Below the pieces are notes generated by a model. It was not told the origin of the DNA and made no database searches. It saw only the letters and a list, made by a program, of their open reading frames with translations. Below, piece by piece: positions 53,485-63,222 of a DNA stretch of 64,000 nucleotides; the first letter of the stretch is position 1; each line of letters starts with the position of its first letter. The translations under genes were made by a program, and so were the position numbers. Origin of the DNA: Pseudaeromonas sp038247115 (GTDB taxonomy: Bacteria > Pseudomonadota > Gammaproteobacteria > Enterobacterales > Aeromonadaceae); contig JBBRVG010000003.1 in assembly GCA_038247115.1 (NCBI GenBank), positions 1-64,000 of the forward strand. Reading direction: 5' to 3'.

Positions 53485-54930
53485 TTACCGGGTGCCGCCG
53501 ACCGTCATCTGATCCAGTTTCAAGGTCGGCTGCCCAACGCCAACCGGCACACTTTGACCATCCTTGCCACAGACGCCGACTCCGGCATCCAGTGCCAGAT
53601 CCCGACCCACCATAGAGACTTGCTGCATGGCTTCCGGCCCGTTACCGATCAGGGTCGTACCCTTGAGCGGCGCCGTGATCTTGCCATCTTCGATCAGATA
53701 GGCTTCGGAGGCCGAGAACACAAATTTGCCCGAGGTGATATCCACCTGACCGCCACCGAAATTGGGGGCATAGATGCCCTTCTTCACCGAGGCGATGATC
53801 TCGGCCGGATCATACTGGCCTGCCAGCATGTAGGTATTGGTCATCCGTGGCATCGGCAGATGGGCATAGGATTCGCGACGACCATTGCCGGTCGGCGCCA
53901 CCCCCATCAGTCGGGCATTCATCTTGTCCTGGATGTAGCCCTTGAGGATGCCGTTCTCAATCAGCACATTGTACTGACCGGGTGTTCCTTCATCATCGAT
54001 GCTGACCGAACCACGCCGTCCCGGCAGGGTGCCATCATCGACAATGGTGCAATGTTCGGAAGCCACCCGCTGGCCAATCTTGCCGGCAAACGCCGAAGAG
54101 CCCTTGCGGTTGAAATCCCCTTCCAGACCGTGGCCCACCGCTTCGTGCAACAAGACGCCCGGCCAGCCCGGACCCAACACCACCGGCATGGTACCCGCCG
54201 GGGCATCGACCGCATCAATGTTGACCAGAGCCTGCCGCACCGCTTCGCGCACATAACCCAGGGCCCGCATCTCGCCCGCCACCGGATCGAAGAAGTAGTC
54301 GTAGCCGAAGCGGCCACCACCACCGGAACTACCCCGTTCCCGACGGCCATTGCGCTCCACCAGCACACTGCAGTTCAGACGTACCAGAGGGCGAATATCG
54401 GCACTCAGAGTGCCATCGGTCGCGGCCACCAGAACTTCTTCATAGACACCGGACAAGGAGGCGATCACCTGGGTAACAGCCGGGTCCAGGGTACGGGCGA
54501 AACGATCCATCTGTTCCAACAGACTGATTTTTTGCTGCTTATCCAAGGTCCCCAGGGGATCAATCGGCGCATACAAGGCAGTGGCATGGCCCGGTTGCCA
54601 GATTTTGATGTCACCTTCCCCGCCGCTCTGCGCTATACCGCGTGCAGCGATCACCGCCTGGCTCAGAGCATGAATACTGATTTCATCGGAATAGGCAAAT
54701 CCGGTTTTTTCACCGCTGATGGCGCGAACGCCAACGCCCTGATCGATGTTGTAGCTACCATCCTTGACGATGCCATCTTCCAGCACCCAGGATTCGTGAT
54801 AACTGCTCTGGAAATAGAGATCGCCGAAATCGACCCTATGGCTCATCAGCTGCCGCAACATACGCGCCAGCATGGCCTCATCCAGTTCGTGGGGTAACAA
54901 CAGGCGTTCGGAAACTTGTTTCAACAACAT
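53485..54930 (-). CDS. tldD: Metalloprotease TldD
   Basis: Catalytic subunit of TldD/E, 481 aa. The zinc motif is HEAVGH in GVLLHEAVGHGLEGDF. Other matches are YGDLYFQSSYHESWVLE-like GDLYFQSSYHESWVLE, GGGGRFGYDYF and NGRRESYAHLPMPRMTNTYM. The start at 54930 overlaps the stop of the amidase gene by 1 bp (TGATG), and the N terminus (MLLKQVSERLL) aligns with the family; an upstream ATG at 54948 is possible. It is downstream of yhdP and a nitrilase-family gene. Confidence 0.95.
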   Translation of the reverse strand: MLLKQVSERLLLPHELDEAMLARMLRQLMSHRVDFGDLYFQSSYHESWVLEDGIVKDGSYNIDQGVGVRAISGEKTGFAYSDEISIHALSQAVIAARGIAQSGGEGDIKIWQPGHATALYAPIDPLGTLDKQQKISLLEQMDRFARTLDPAVTQVIASLSGVYEEVLVAATDGTLSADIRPLVRLNCSVLVERNGRRERGSSGGGGRFGYDYFFDPVAGEMRALGYVREAVRQALVNIDAVDAPAGTMPVVLGPGWPGVLLHEAVGHGLEGDFNRKGSSAFAGKIGQRVASEHCTIVDDGTLPGRRGSVSIDDEGTPGQYNVLIENGILKGYIQDKMNARLMGVAPTGNGRRESYAHLPMPRMTNTYMLAGQYDPAEIIASVKKGIYAPNFGGGQVDITSGKFVFSASEAYLIEDGKITAPLKGTTLIGNGPEAMQQVSMVGRDLALDAGVGVCGKDGQSVPVGVGQPTLKLDQMTVGGTR

Positions 54931-55757
54931 CACTCGGGTTCTCTCCATCCATCGCGCAACCGGGCATGTTGTAGCACCGGCATATCACGACGGACCTTGT
55001 TCAGAAATTGAAGATCCAGCCCGGCATGGATCAGGCCGCTCTCATGCCCGGCTTCTGCCAGCACCTGACCCCAGGGATCGATAATCACCGAATGTCCCCA
55101 CGTCTGGCGCCCGCCACCATGGTCACCGCACTGATTGGCGGCCAGTACGTAACACTGATTTTCGATGGCCCGGGCACGGAGCAAAGCCAGCCAATGGGCC
55201 TGACCTGTCACATAGGTGAAGGCTGCAGGCACCAGCAGGATATCGGCGCCCGCTACGCGCAACTGGCGATACAGTTCGGGAAAGCGCACATCGTAGCAGA
55301 TGGAGAGCCCGAGGCCACCAAAAGGTGACGCCACCACCCGCCAGTCCTCGCCAGGAGCAAAACTGGCGGATTCCCGGTACTGGCCATGCCCATCTGCCAC
55401 ATCCACATCGAACAGATGCAACTTGTGATAGTGGCCCTGAAAGGTTCCGTCCGGGGCATACACCAGCGAGCTGGTATGCAACCGCGTCTCGCCGCTGACC
55501 TGGGTCGGCAGCGATCCCGCGACCAACCAGATCCCCCACTGCCGGGCCCAATCCGCTAGCTGCTGCTGGATTGGTCCGGCACCCAGGGTTTCAGCGATCC
55601 CTTGGTAGTCCGCTGTCGTTCCCAGGCAAGCGAAGTTTTCCGGCAACAACACCAGACAGGGACGCTCGCTCGGCAACAGCGCCAACTGCTCGCTAATCTG
55701 GCGACGATTGAGCGACCAATCGGCTTGGCCATTGAGTTGCACTGCCACTAGCTTCAT
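54930..55757 (-). CDS. Carbon-nitrogen hydrolase (nitrilase superfamily)
   Basis: A 275-aa Nit1/YbeM-like amidase, probably acting on deaminated glutathione or a similar omega-amide. The Glu-Lys-Cys triad is visible: LLPENFACL (Glu40), YHKLHLFDV (Lys near 112) and SICYDVRFPELYR (Cys near 153). It overlaps yhdP by 4 bp at its start and tldD by 1 bp at its end, so it is coupled within yhdP-nit-tldD. E. coli lacks it at this locus; Vibrio has a comparable gene here as I recall. Confidence 0.88.
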   Translation of the reverse strand: MKLVAVQLNGQADWSLNRRQISEQLALLPSERPCLVLLPENFACLGTTADYQGIAETLGAGPIQQQLADWARQWGIWLVAGSLPTQVSGETRLHTSSLVYAPDGTFQGHYHKLHLFDVDVADGHGQYRESASFAPGEDWRVVASPFGGLGLSICYDVRFPELYRQLRVAGADILLVPAAFTYVTGQAHWLALLRARAIENQCYVLAANQCGDHGGGRQTWGHSVIIDPWGQVLAEAGHESGLIHAGLDLQFLNKVRRDMPVLQHARLRDGWREPE

Positions 55758-58700
55758 CGAGACAACACCTTCTTGTAATCTGCCGGGATCTTCTGCAACT
55801 GCCCATGCTCCCGACCGATCTCTGTCACCTGAGGGGATTCCAGCGGACCTTGCAGATGAAAACTGATCCGGGTGATGCCCTCGATCACCGGGGAAAGCAA
55901 GGTAGAAGCCGCCAGAACATAGATACCCGTCACTGGCGTCACAGCAAAGGCGGTGGCCAGCGACACCCCGTTGGTAAAGTGCGGAGTAAAGGTGAATTGA
56001 TAATCCATCTTTTTGCCGACCAGATCCAGCGTGCCTCGCCCGGCAATATCACCGGCATCCCCCAGCAAGGCGAAATCCTCATTGTGCAACATCCCCTGGC
56101 GGATGCTGCCCGTGGCGGTGATCGACTTGAAGAAGAAGCCTTTTTCAAAGGCATCACCAAAATCCAGGCTCAGGCGGCGCATCAAACTATTCAGCGACAA
56201 CATGGAGAGCAAGCGGGTACTAGTGGAATCCAGCTTGCGCAATAACCCCTCCCCGGTGTCCAGCTTGAAGCTGCCGTTCATACTCGGCTTATGGGGCTGA
56301 TACAGGGGCCCTTGCCAGCTCATGTCCAGTTCCGCCGTTGCTGGCGTGCCACCAAAGGCCGCGCCGTAATTCCAATCCTTGGTCATCTGCTCCAGGCTGC
56401 TGGCTTTTAATGTCAGATGCAGGTCGCTCTGCCCAGCCGGTTGCTTGAGCCGCCAGCTCCCTCGCCCCTGCACGCTATGGCCACCATTTTTCAGGGAGAA
56501 GGACGGCAATAGATACGCATCCGGTGCCCGGCGGCCTTTAACGCGCACATCCCCCAGCAAGGCATGATCCACCTGACAACGCTGGCAGTGGAAGTCCAGA
56601 TCCGGCCAAAGGGCCATCTGGCTACGCTGCTCGGCCAGCGAGGGGATAGGCGGTATCACCTCCGGGAGCTCTTCTACCGGAGTCGTTTCATCTCGACCCT
56701 CGGCCGTCGATTCCTCAGGGTTATAGCCCGGGTTGCGCCAGTGCAGATAAGCCAGATCGATGCTCAGCGGATGATCCGGCTGCCAACGCACAGATCCCGA
56801 TAGCTGGCTGGCCAGCACGTTACCCTGAACCCCCTGCTCATCCCGAGTCATCTGCAGGCTGAACTTATCCCAGGGTTGGGATGCGAGGGTCAGCTGTTGA
56901 CTCTGAACCTGGATGCTCTGTGTCGGCGGCAACCAGCTACCGGCATGACTCAAGGTGGCGCCATCCATCGGCTGTCCCAACTGTTGCCACCACGCCTGCC
57001 AGGCATCGGCATCCAGTCGCTCGAATTTCAGATCCAGACTGACTGGTGCCGGCGGGGTCAGGGTATCGAGCGTCGATTGGTTACTGATCCAGAAGCGGCT
57101 GAACTGATGTTTCAGGTGATCCAGTTGTCCCACGAACTGCAGGCCATTTTTCCAGTCTGCGCGCAATGTCGAGGCACTGTGATTGCCCCGCGCCGTTACC
57201 CGCAGCGGTAGCGATTGGTTGGCGACCTTGCTATAGGGCGCTGGCCAGGTCAACGCCAGACCTTTGAGGTCACTCTGCCACTCCGCCTGGTAGTCATAGC
57301 GGCCCTGAGGATGCAACTGCAACGCTACCGAGCCTTGCCACTGAGTCTGGCCCTTGAAGGTCCGTTGCCAGCCCGCCGACAAGTCTTGGGCACGGGCCTG
57401 ACTCCAGGCCCCTTGCAATCCCAATTGCACCTGATAACCGGCCTCTTTCAGCGCGCCCTGGTAGTCGATGCGCATGGGTTGTCCCCAAAGATCGGCCTTC
57501 AAACCGTTAAAGCGGGTCTCCGCCTCGGTAAAGAAGAGCTCGCCCTCCAGCCGGTTCAGCGCCAACTCCAGTGGCACCACCTTCAGCCCATTGCCAGCGA
57601 ATTGCACATGCCCCAGCACCTGCACAGGATCGCCATCCACCGGGATCACCAGTTGCAGATCGCCCGTCAGGGGCTTGCTCAGTTGTAGCTGTTGTAATGC
57701 CGCGCCCACCGAATCCTTGACTCCTGACTGCTGCAGATACTCGCTGACTGCCTTGGCTTCGCCCTGAATAGCGGCATTGATATGGAGTCGACTATGGGGC
57801 TCCAGCGTGGGAAACCAGGCATGAATATGATTGGTGCGAGCTGCGCCCAGACGCGCGGCGTTACTGCGCATCTCCAGGGTGTCGTTCTGGAACAAGAGAT
57901 CCAGCGACATCTCCTGCAGTGGCTGCCAGGCAGGATCAAACTGAAAGGTCGTGTGGCGCAGCGGTACCCAAGCCTGAAAGATACCGCTCCCCTGGTGATA
58001 GGGAAACTCGGCCAGGGGGCCATCCCACAACACGGTCGCCCCTTGGGCCTTACCGCCTTGCAAGGCCGCGCGCAGATAATCGGTGAGACCTTGGCCCATC
58101 GCCAGTCGCGGATAATAACGCCAGGCCTGGGATGCATCGTCCAGATCGACCTGGGTCAATAGTGCCAGGTAGGGAGTGGCGGCATGGGGGAGCTCGAGAC
58201 GAAAATCGGTATCGGCTTGCAGCGCCGGAGTCACCAGATGCAGTTGTTGACCCGAGACTTGCCAACCATCGGCGGTCTGCTGCCACTGCAGTTGGCCATT
58301 CAGGCTGGTCAATGGAATATCCGCTGGAAAGTAGGGGCCAACCTGAACGGATTGGGCGCCGAGCTGCACATCCACCCGCCCGCCTTGAGCATCCAGTGTA
58401 AAAGCGCCGTTTACATCCCGCAGGCCGGGAACCATTTCCCAGCGCTGCCAGCCCAGCGCCTGCAAATGCCCGGATAATTGCCATTCACCATCCTGCTCCC
58501 GGCGCTCGAACGCCAGCTGTTGCAGGGTGCCCGTCGGTTTCATGCTGCTCAGGGCTTCCCCGGCGACACTGCGTTCACCCGCCAGTAATGCCAGCACCGG
58601 TGTGATTCCAGGCAAACTCACGGGATCAATTCGGCCACTCAGCATACCCGCTTGGGAATCCAGTTGCATGCGCCAGGGCCCCCAGTCGGCGCCATCCCCC

Positions 58701-59626
58701 TGCACCTGCAGGTCATGACTGGCCAACTGCCACCCATGGCCCAGACGTTGCCATTGCACCAGGCCACCGCGCAAACCAATCTGGTGGCGACGATTGCCCT
58801 GCTGCCACTGCAGTTGATTGTCCGCTAATTTCAACAGCCCCAGTTGCCAGTCATTGGCTTGTCGCTCCAGCCAGAACTCGAAGTCCAGCTGGCCACTCAA
58901 GTTGGCATGCTGGGCATCGCCATCTGCTGCAACCTGACGTTGACTATTGCTCGCCAGATAGAGCTGGCCATTGAGGGCTGAAGGGGTATCGGCGGGACCG
59001 CGAAAATCGGCGATCAGGTGGATCTGGTGCGTCAGACCATTGTGCTGAAACACCAGCTCGCCATCACCACGATGCCGCGCACCCTGGTTCTGCCAACGCA
59101 GGCGACTGATATTCAACGAGCCCAGATCCCCGAGCGAGGAGCGCACCACCAGATGACTGTCGCGCAATTCAAATTGCTTGAGCCCGCCAAGTAACAACCG
59201 GCTGAGCGGCTGCCAGTCGCGGGCCGTGGCGGCCGCTTCTCCCTGAGAGCTCAATAAACGCCGGGGCAGTATCATCTCCACCCCCTGGAATTGCAGCTCA
59301 CCAATCACCCACTGCTGTTGCTTGAGGCTCTGCCACATATCCAGTTGCAAGGTGGCCTCGTCGACAGTTAGCTGCCAGGGTTCATCGCGCCTCTGTCGCA
59401 ACTCGAGCCCTTGCAGGGTGATCGCCGGACCAAAGTCGGTCCAACGCGCCCCCAGGCTGGCAACCTGGCTGCTCAATGCCGGATCGGCCACCAGCCAGTC
59501 GAGCAACGCCTGACGTTGCGCCTGCAACCAGGGCACCCCGAAGCGCGCGCCACTGACCAGCAAGGCCAGCAGTAACAGCAACAGGGCGGCCAGGCGCCAG
59601 GTATGGAACAGGGTGCGACGCAGCAC
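55754..59626 (-). CDS. yhdP: AsmA-like envelope protein YhdP
   Basis: A 1290-aa inner-membrane-anchored periplasmic protein of the AsmA/TamB-like superfamily. One N-terminal helix (LAALLLLLLALLVSGARFGV) is followed by a long repetitive beta-rich groove. The C-terminal conserved domain includes GSIRQGMLHNEDFALLGDAG and ITRISFHLQGPLE. In E. coli YhdP, TamB and YdbH together carry phospholipids to the outer membrane. Start codon is GTG at 59626, directly abutting the rng stop. rng-yhdP-tldD is the conserved order. Confidence 0.94.
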   Translation of the reverse strand: MLRRTLFHTWRLAALLLLLLALLVSGARFGVPWLQAQRQALLDWLVADPALSSQVASLGARWTDFGPAITLQGLELRQRRDEPWQLTVDEATLQLDMWQSLKQQQWVIGELQFQGVEMILPRRLLSSQGEAAATARDWQPLSRLLLGGLKQFELRDSHLVVRSSLGDLGSLNISRLRWQNQGARHRGDGELVFQHNGLTHQIHLIADFRGPADTPSALNGQLYLASNSQRQVAADGDAQHANLSGQLDFEFWLERQANDWQLGLLKLADNQLQWQQGNRRHQIGLRGGLVQWQRLGHGWQLASHDLQVQGDGADWGPWRMQLDSQAGMLSGRIDPVSLPGITPVLALLAGERSVAGEALSSMKPTGTLQQLAFERREQDGEWQLSGHLQALGWQRWEMVPGLRDVNGAFTLDAQGGRVDVQLGAQSVQVGPYFPADIPLTSLNGQLQWQQTADGWQVSGQQLHLVTPALQADTDFRLELPHAATPYLALLTQVDLDDASQAWRYYPRLAMGQGLTDYLRAALQGGKAQGATVLWDGPLAEFPYHQGSGIFQAWVPLRHTTFQFDPAWQPLQEMSLDLLFQNDTLEMRSNAARLGAARTNHIHAWFPTLEPHSRLHINAAIQGEAKAVSEYLQQSGVKDSVGAALQQLQLSKPLTGDLQLVIPVDGDPVQVLGHVQFAGNGLKVVPLELALNRLEGELFFTEAETRFNGLKADLWGQPMRIDYQGALKEAGYQVQLGLQGAWSQARAQDLSAGWQRTFKGQTQWQGSVALQLHPQGRYDYQAEWQSDLKGLALTWPAPYSKVANQSLPLRVTARGNHSASTLRADWKNGLQFVGQLDHLKHQFSRFWISNQSTLDTLTPPAPVSLDLKFERLDADAWQAWWQQLGQPMDGATLSHAGSWLPPTQSIQVQSQQLTLASQPWDKFSLQMTRDEQGVQGNVLASQLSGSVRWQPDHPLSIDLAYLHWRNPGYNPEESTAEGRDETTPVEELPEVIPPIPSLAEQRSQMALWPDLDFHCQRCQVDHALLGDVRVKGRRAPDAYLLPSFSLKNGGHSVQGRGSWRLKQPAGQSDLHLTLKASSLEQMTKDWNYGAAFGGTPATAELDMSWQGPLYQPHKPSMNGSFKLDTGEGLLRKLDSTSTRLLSMLSLNSLMRRLSLDFGDAFEKGFFFKSITATGSIRQGMLHNEDFALLGDAGDIAGRGTLDLVGKKMDYQFTFTPHFTNGVSLATAFAVTPVTGIYVLAASTLLSPVIEGITRISFHLQGPLESPQVTEIGREHGQLQKIPADYKKVLSR

Positions 59627-61096
59627 TTACATCATCACCACGTCAAATTGTTCCTGACTGTAGAGAGGTTCCGCATGCACCTTGACTTGCTTGCCGATGA
59701 ACACCTCCAGCTCGGCCAGGCTATGAGACTCCTCGACATGCAGGGCTTCCGCCACCTGTAAGGCGGCATAGACCACAAACTGATCGGCATCGTAGGCGCG
59801 GTTCACGCGCAGGATCTCGCGCAGTATCTCGTAGCACACCGACTCCACAGTCTTGACCCGACCGCGGCCTTTGCACTCGGGACATTCGGAGCAGAGCACA
59901 TGTTCCAGGCTCTCGCGGGTGCGTTTGCGGGTCATCTCCACGAGTCCAAGATGGGAGAAACCGTTCACTCCGGTCTTGGCTCGATCTCGCGACAGCGCCT
60001 GCTCCAGGCTCTGCAGCACCCGCCGTCTATGATCCTCGGATTGCATGTCGATAAAATCGATGATGATGATGCCGCCCAGATTGCGCAACCGCAGTTGCCG
60101 GGCAATCGCCGCCGTTGCCTCGACATTGGTGTTGAAGATGGTCTCTTCCAGATTGCGATGGCCGACGAAGGCACCGGTATTGATGTCGATGGTGGTCATC
60201 GCCTCAGTCTGATCGATGATGAGGTAGCCACCGGACTTCAGCTCGACCTTGCGCTCCAGCGCCCGCTGGATTTCATTTTCCACATCGTAGAGATCGAAGA
60301 TCGGCGAGTCGCCGGAGTAGTACTCCAGTTTATTCACCATCTCGGGGACAAACTCTTCGGTGAAGAGCTTCAGCTGTTCGAAGGTCTGGCGGGAATCGAC
60401 GCGGATCTTGTCCAGCTCGGTGCCGACAAAATCGCGCAGGATGCGAAAAGCCAGGCTCAAATCCTCATACAAGATGCTGCAGGGTTTGTTGCGCAAGCGG
60501 CGCTCCAGCACCTTGCTCCACAGCCGCTTGAGGAACTGGGTATCCTGCTCCAGCTCTCGCTCGCCCACCCCTTCGGCGGCGGTACGAACGATAAAACCGC
60601 CCAGATGATCCACCTGCCGGGAGACAATATTTTTCAGTCGCTCCCGCTCCGTTTCACTCTCGATGCGTTGCGAGACACCGACATGGGAACTGCCAGGCAT
60701 GAAGACCAGATAGCGGGAGGGAAGCGTGATGTCCGTCGTCAAGCGGGCGCCCTTGGTACTGATGGGGTCTTTGACCACCTGGACCATGATGTCCTGGCCC
60801 TGGCGTACCAGTTCGGCAATGTTACCGACCTGAAAGTGTTCCTTCTCCCGTACATCGACACATTCGGTATGAGGCACTATGTCCGAGGCGTGCAAAAAAG
60901 CGGCCTTTTCCATGCCGATATCGACGAACGCCGCCTGCATGCCGGGCAGTACCCGACTGATCTTGCCTTTGTAGATATTGCCCACCAGCCCGCGCTTGGC
61001 CTGACGCTCAATATGCACCTCTTGCAGAATACCGTGCTCGACCAGGGCAACCCGAGTCTCCGACGGCGTCACGTTTACCAGAAGTTCGGTTGACAC
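59627..61096 (-). CDS. rng: Ribonuclease G
   Basis: Endoribonuclease of the RNase E/G family, 489 aa, that matures the 16S rRNA 5' end. An S1 domain lies in the first 125 residues (GNIYKGKISRVLPGMQAAFV), catalytic Asp residues are in TTIDINTGAFVG and IIIDFIDM, and the zinc-link region reads CSECPECKGRG. Start codon is GTG at 61096 with AAGGAG about 9 bp upstream; the frame extends upstream without homology. It follows maf by 19 bp. Confidence 0.96.
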   Translation of the reverse strand: MSTELLVNVTPSETRVALVEHGILQEVHIERQAKRGLVGNIYKGKISRVLPGMQAAFVDIGMEKAAFLHASDIVPHTECVDVREKEHFQVGNIAELVRQGQDIMVQVVKDPISTKGARLTTDITLPSRYLVFMPGSSHVGVSQRIESETERERLKNIVSRQVDHLGGFIVRTAAEGVGERELEQDTQFLKRLWSKVLERRLRNKPCSILYEDLSLAFRILRDFVGTELDKIRVDSRQTFEQLKLFTEEFVPEMVNKLEYYSGDSPIFDLYDVENEIQRALERKVELKSGGYLIIDQTEAMTTIDINTGAFVGHRNLEETIFNTNVEATAAIARQLRLRNLGGIIIIDFIDMQSEDHRRRVLQSLEQALSRDRAKTGVNGFSHLGLVEMTRKRTRESLEHVLCSECPECKGRGRVKTVESVCYEILREILRVNRAYDADQFVVYAALQVAEALHVEESHSLAELEVFIGKQVKVHAEPLYSQEQFDVVMM

Positions 61097-61115
61097 TTTG
61101 GGTCTCCTTGCCTGC

Positions 61116-61691
61116 TTATAGGTATTGTTGTAGCAGCAGATCAGTTTCCAACAACGGCAAGCCCACCACAGCGGTGTAACTGCCTTCGATGCGACTGACA
61201 AATTTTCCCGCCAGACCCTGAATGCCATAAGAACCCGCCTTATCGGCAGGCTCCCCAGTGTGCCAGTATTCGGTGATCTCTTTGGCAGATAATACCCGGA
61301 ACGTGACCTCAGTGGTGACCAAGGTGACGGAAACCCCAGTAGCGCCTGCAACCGCGACCGCCGTCATGACCTGATGACAACGCCCGGAAAGCGCCGTCAG
61401 CATGCGTTCGGCATCTTGTTGATCACGGGGTTTTTCCAGCACCTGCTCATCCAGCACCACTATGGTATCGGCGCCCAGCACCGGCAAGCGCTCGCCACTG
61501 CTGTGCCAACCGGCCAGCGCCTTGGCCTGGGCCAGTCGACGGGCATAGTCGGCCGCGGCTTCGGCTGGCGATTTTTCTTCCGGTACATCAAGGGTCAGAA
61601 CGTCGAATGGATATCCCAGCTGCGCCAGCAACTCACGCCGCCGGGGAGAGGCCGAGGCCAGATAGAGACGGGGAGCAGAGGCAGGAGTCAT
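61116..61691 (-). CDS. yhdE: Maf-type dTTP/UTP pyrophosphatase (YhdE)
   Basis: Nucleotide pyrophosphatase of the Maf family, 191 aa, that removes dTTP, UTP and modified pyrimidine nucleotides. Visible motifs are ASASPRRRELL, the GADTIVVLD catalytic Asp segment and DKAGSYGIQGLAG. The YhdE subgroup assignment rests on sequence type and its place between mreD and rng, as in E. coli. Its start overlaps the mreD stop by 1 bp. Confidence 0.94.
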   Translation of the reverse strand: MTPASAPRLYLASASPRRRELLAQLGYPFDVLTLDVPEEKSPAEAAADYARRLAQAKALAGWHSSGERLPVLGADTIVVLDEQVLEKPRDQQDAERMLTALSGRCHQVMTAVAVAGATGVSVTLVTTEVTFRVLSAKEITEYWHTGEPADKAGSYGIQGLAGKFVSRIEGSYTAVVGLPLLETDLLLQQYL

Positions 61692-62176
61692 CAGCGGATA
61701 CGAAATTTACGGCGCAATTTGCGCAAGGAGAGAAAGGTCCAGGGCCAGAGCAAGGTGGTGCTCAATGAAGCCCAGAACAGCCGGTAGTTGAGTGATGCCA
61801 TGCCAAACAAATGCTCCGCCCAAAACACCGACAACTGTCCCAACAGACTGATGCAGCCGATGACCATCGCCTGCTGCCAGACCGAGAAGTTGCGGATCTT
61901 CTGGAATTGCATCGCCGCCACATAGGCCATGATAGCCATCGACAAAGCCCGCACCCCGAGGGTGGAGCCCAGCAGTATATCCAGCAACAAGCCCGCCACC
62001 CAGGCGGTGCCGATATTGACGCGATGGGGTAAGGCGATCACCCAGTAGAGCACCACCAGTGCCACCCAATCCGGACGATAGGTATCCAGCAAGGCCGGCA
62101 TCGGCAAGATCGACAGCAGCAGTGCCAGCAAGATCGTCAGATAGATAGAGCCTATGCCATGTCCAGTTAGATTCAT
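61691..62176 (-). CDS. mreD: Rod shape-determining protein MreD
   Basis: Integral inner-membrane subunit of the elongasome, 161 aa with about five to six helices (YLTILLALLLSILPMP; DWVALVVLYWVIALPH; GLLLDILLGSTLGV; and others). It connects MreC to the peptidoglycan synthases RodA and PBP2. It overlaps mreC by 4 bp and yhdE by 1 bp. Confidence 0.95.
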   Translation of the reverse strand: MNLTGHGIGSIYLTILLALLLSILPMPALLDTYRPDWVALVVLYWVIALPHRVNIGTAWVAGLLLDILLGSTLGVRALSMAIMAYVAAMQFQKIRNFSVWQQAMVIGCISLLGQLSVFWAEHLFGMASLNYRLFWASLSTTLLWPWTFLSLRKLRRKFRIR

Positions 62177-63177
62177 CGGGTTACTGCGCCTCCACGGGCG
62201 GGCTGGGGCGACGGACGCGGAAGCGTTCTGGCAGCGCCAGGTCCGGCCTTACGAGTCGACGGGTCGGCATTCGGTTTGGTCACGGCTTGCCCTGTGGTGG
62301 CAGCAGCCCCGCTGGCAACGGGCGGCAACACAGCAGCCGCTGAAGCTGCATCACTGATAGGTGCCGGCCACAACAGCAACAGATAACGCAAGCGATCCAG
62401 AGCGGCGAGAGGCTGCGCCTTCACCTCGGCAAAGGGCTTGCCCTCTTCGTAGGAGAAGCGGGTGATCTTGGCCACCGGATAGCCCATCGGAAAACGCCCG
62501 CCCAGACCTGAGGTCACCAGCAGATCCCCCTGCTGCAGATCGGCACTGCGCGGAATATTCTTCAAGTTCAGCTCATCCAGACTGCCCGAACCACTGGCAA
62601 TGGCGCGGATATCATTACGCATGACTCGTACCGGCAAGGCATGACTCAAGTCGGTGATCAGCAAAACCCGGCTGGTCGTCTTGGCCACACTGACCACCTG
62701 ACCCACCACCCCCTGATCGTTGACCACGGGTTGTCCTTCATACACACCGTTGCGTTCGCCCCGGTCGATGATCACCTTGTGCACGAAGGGATCCGAGTCG
62801 ACGGCCAGGATCTCGGCCACCATCTTGCGGGAATCGCCCTGAATCGGCGAACCCAGCAAACCGCGCAGCCGCTCGTTCTCCTGGGTCAGCTGATTCAGGC
62901 GCAACAAATCGCTGCGCAACAGAAACAGCTGCTCCTCCAGCTTCTGGTTGGACTCCTGAAGCTGGCTGCGCGACTGTAACTGCTCGTTGACCCCATCGGC
63001 TAATTGGCGCGGCGTATCCGCCAGATAGATCAGCGGGCTGACCACAGAATCCATATAGATGCGCACGCCATTGAACAAATGGAACCGCGCATCGGCCACT
63101 ATGCCGGCTACCGAGAGCAGCACAGCCAGAAAGAGTCGGAGTTGCAGGGAGAGGCCCCGGCCAAAAATTGGATTCAT
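62173..63177 (-). CDS. mreC: Rod shape-determining protein MreC
   Basis: Bitopic elongasome protein, 334 aa. The N-terminal MNPIFGRGLSLQLRLFLAV matches the family, and this start is preferred to an upstream ATG at 63189. A membrane helix is followed by a coiled coil (ESNQKLEEQLFLLRSDLLR) and a periplasmic beta-barrel domain (GVYEGQPVVNDQGVVGQVVS, LLVTSGLGGRFPMGYPVA). The tail from about residue 285 is Pro/Ala-rich and likely disordered. It lies 45 bp after mreB. Confidence 0.95.
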   Translation of the reverse strand: MNPIFGRGLSLQLRLFLAVLLSVAGIVADARFHLFNGVRIYMDSVVSPLIYLADTPRQLADGVNEQLQSRSQLQESNQKLEEQLFLLRSDLLRLNQLTQENERLRGLLGSPIQGDSRKMVAEILAVDSDPFVHKVIIDRGERNGVYEGQPVVNDQGVVGQVVSVAKTTSRVLLITDLSHALPVRVMRNDIRAIASGSGSLDELNLKNIPRSADLQQGDLLVTSGLGGRFPMGYPVAKITRFSYEEGKPFAEVKAQPLAALDRLRYLLLLWPAPISDAASAAAVLPPVASGAAATTGQAVTKPNADPSTRKAGPGAARTLPRPSPQPARGGAVTR

Positions 63178-63222
63178 GCTGTCCGTCATACGAAACCGGC
63201 CCGCAAGGGGCCGGCTTCAAGA

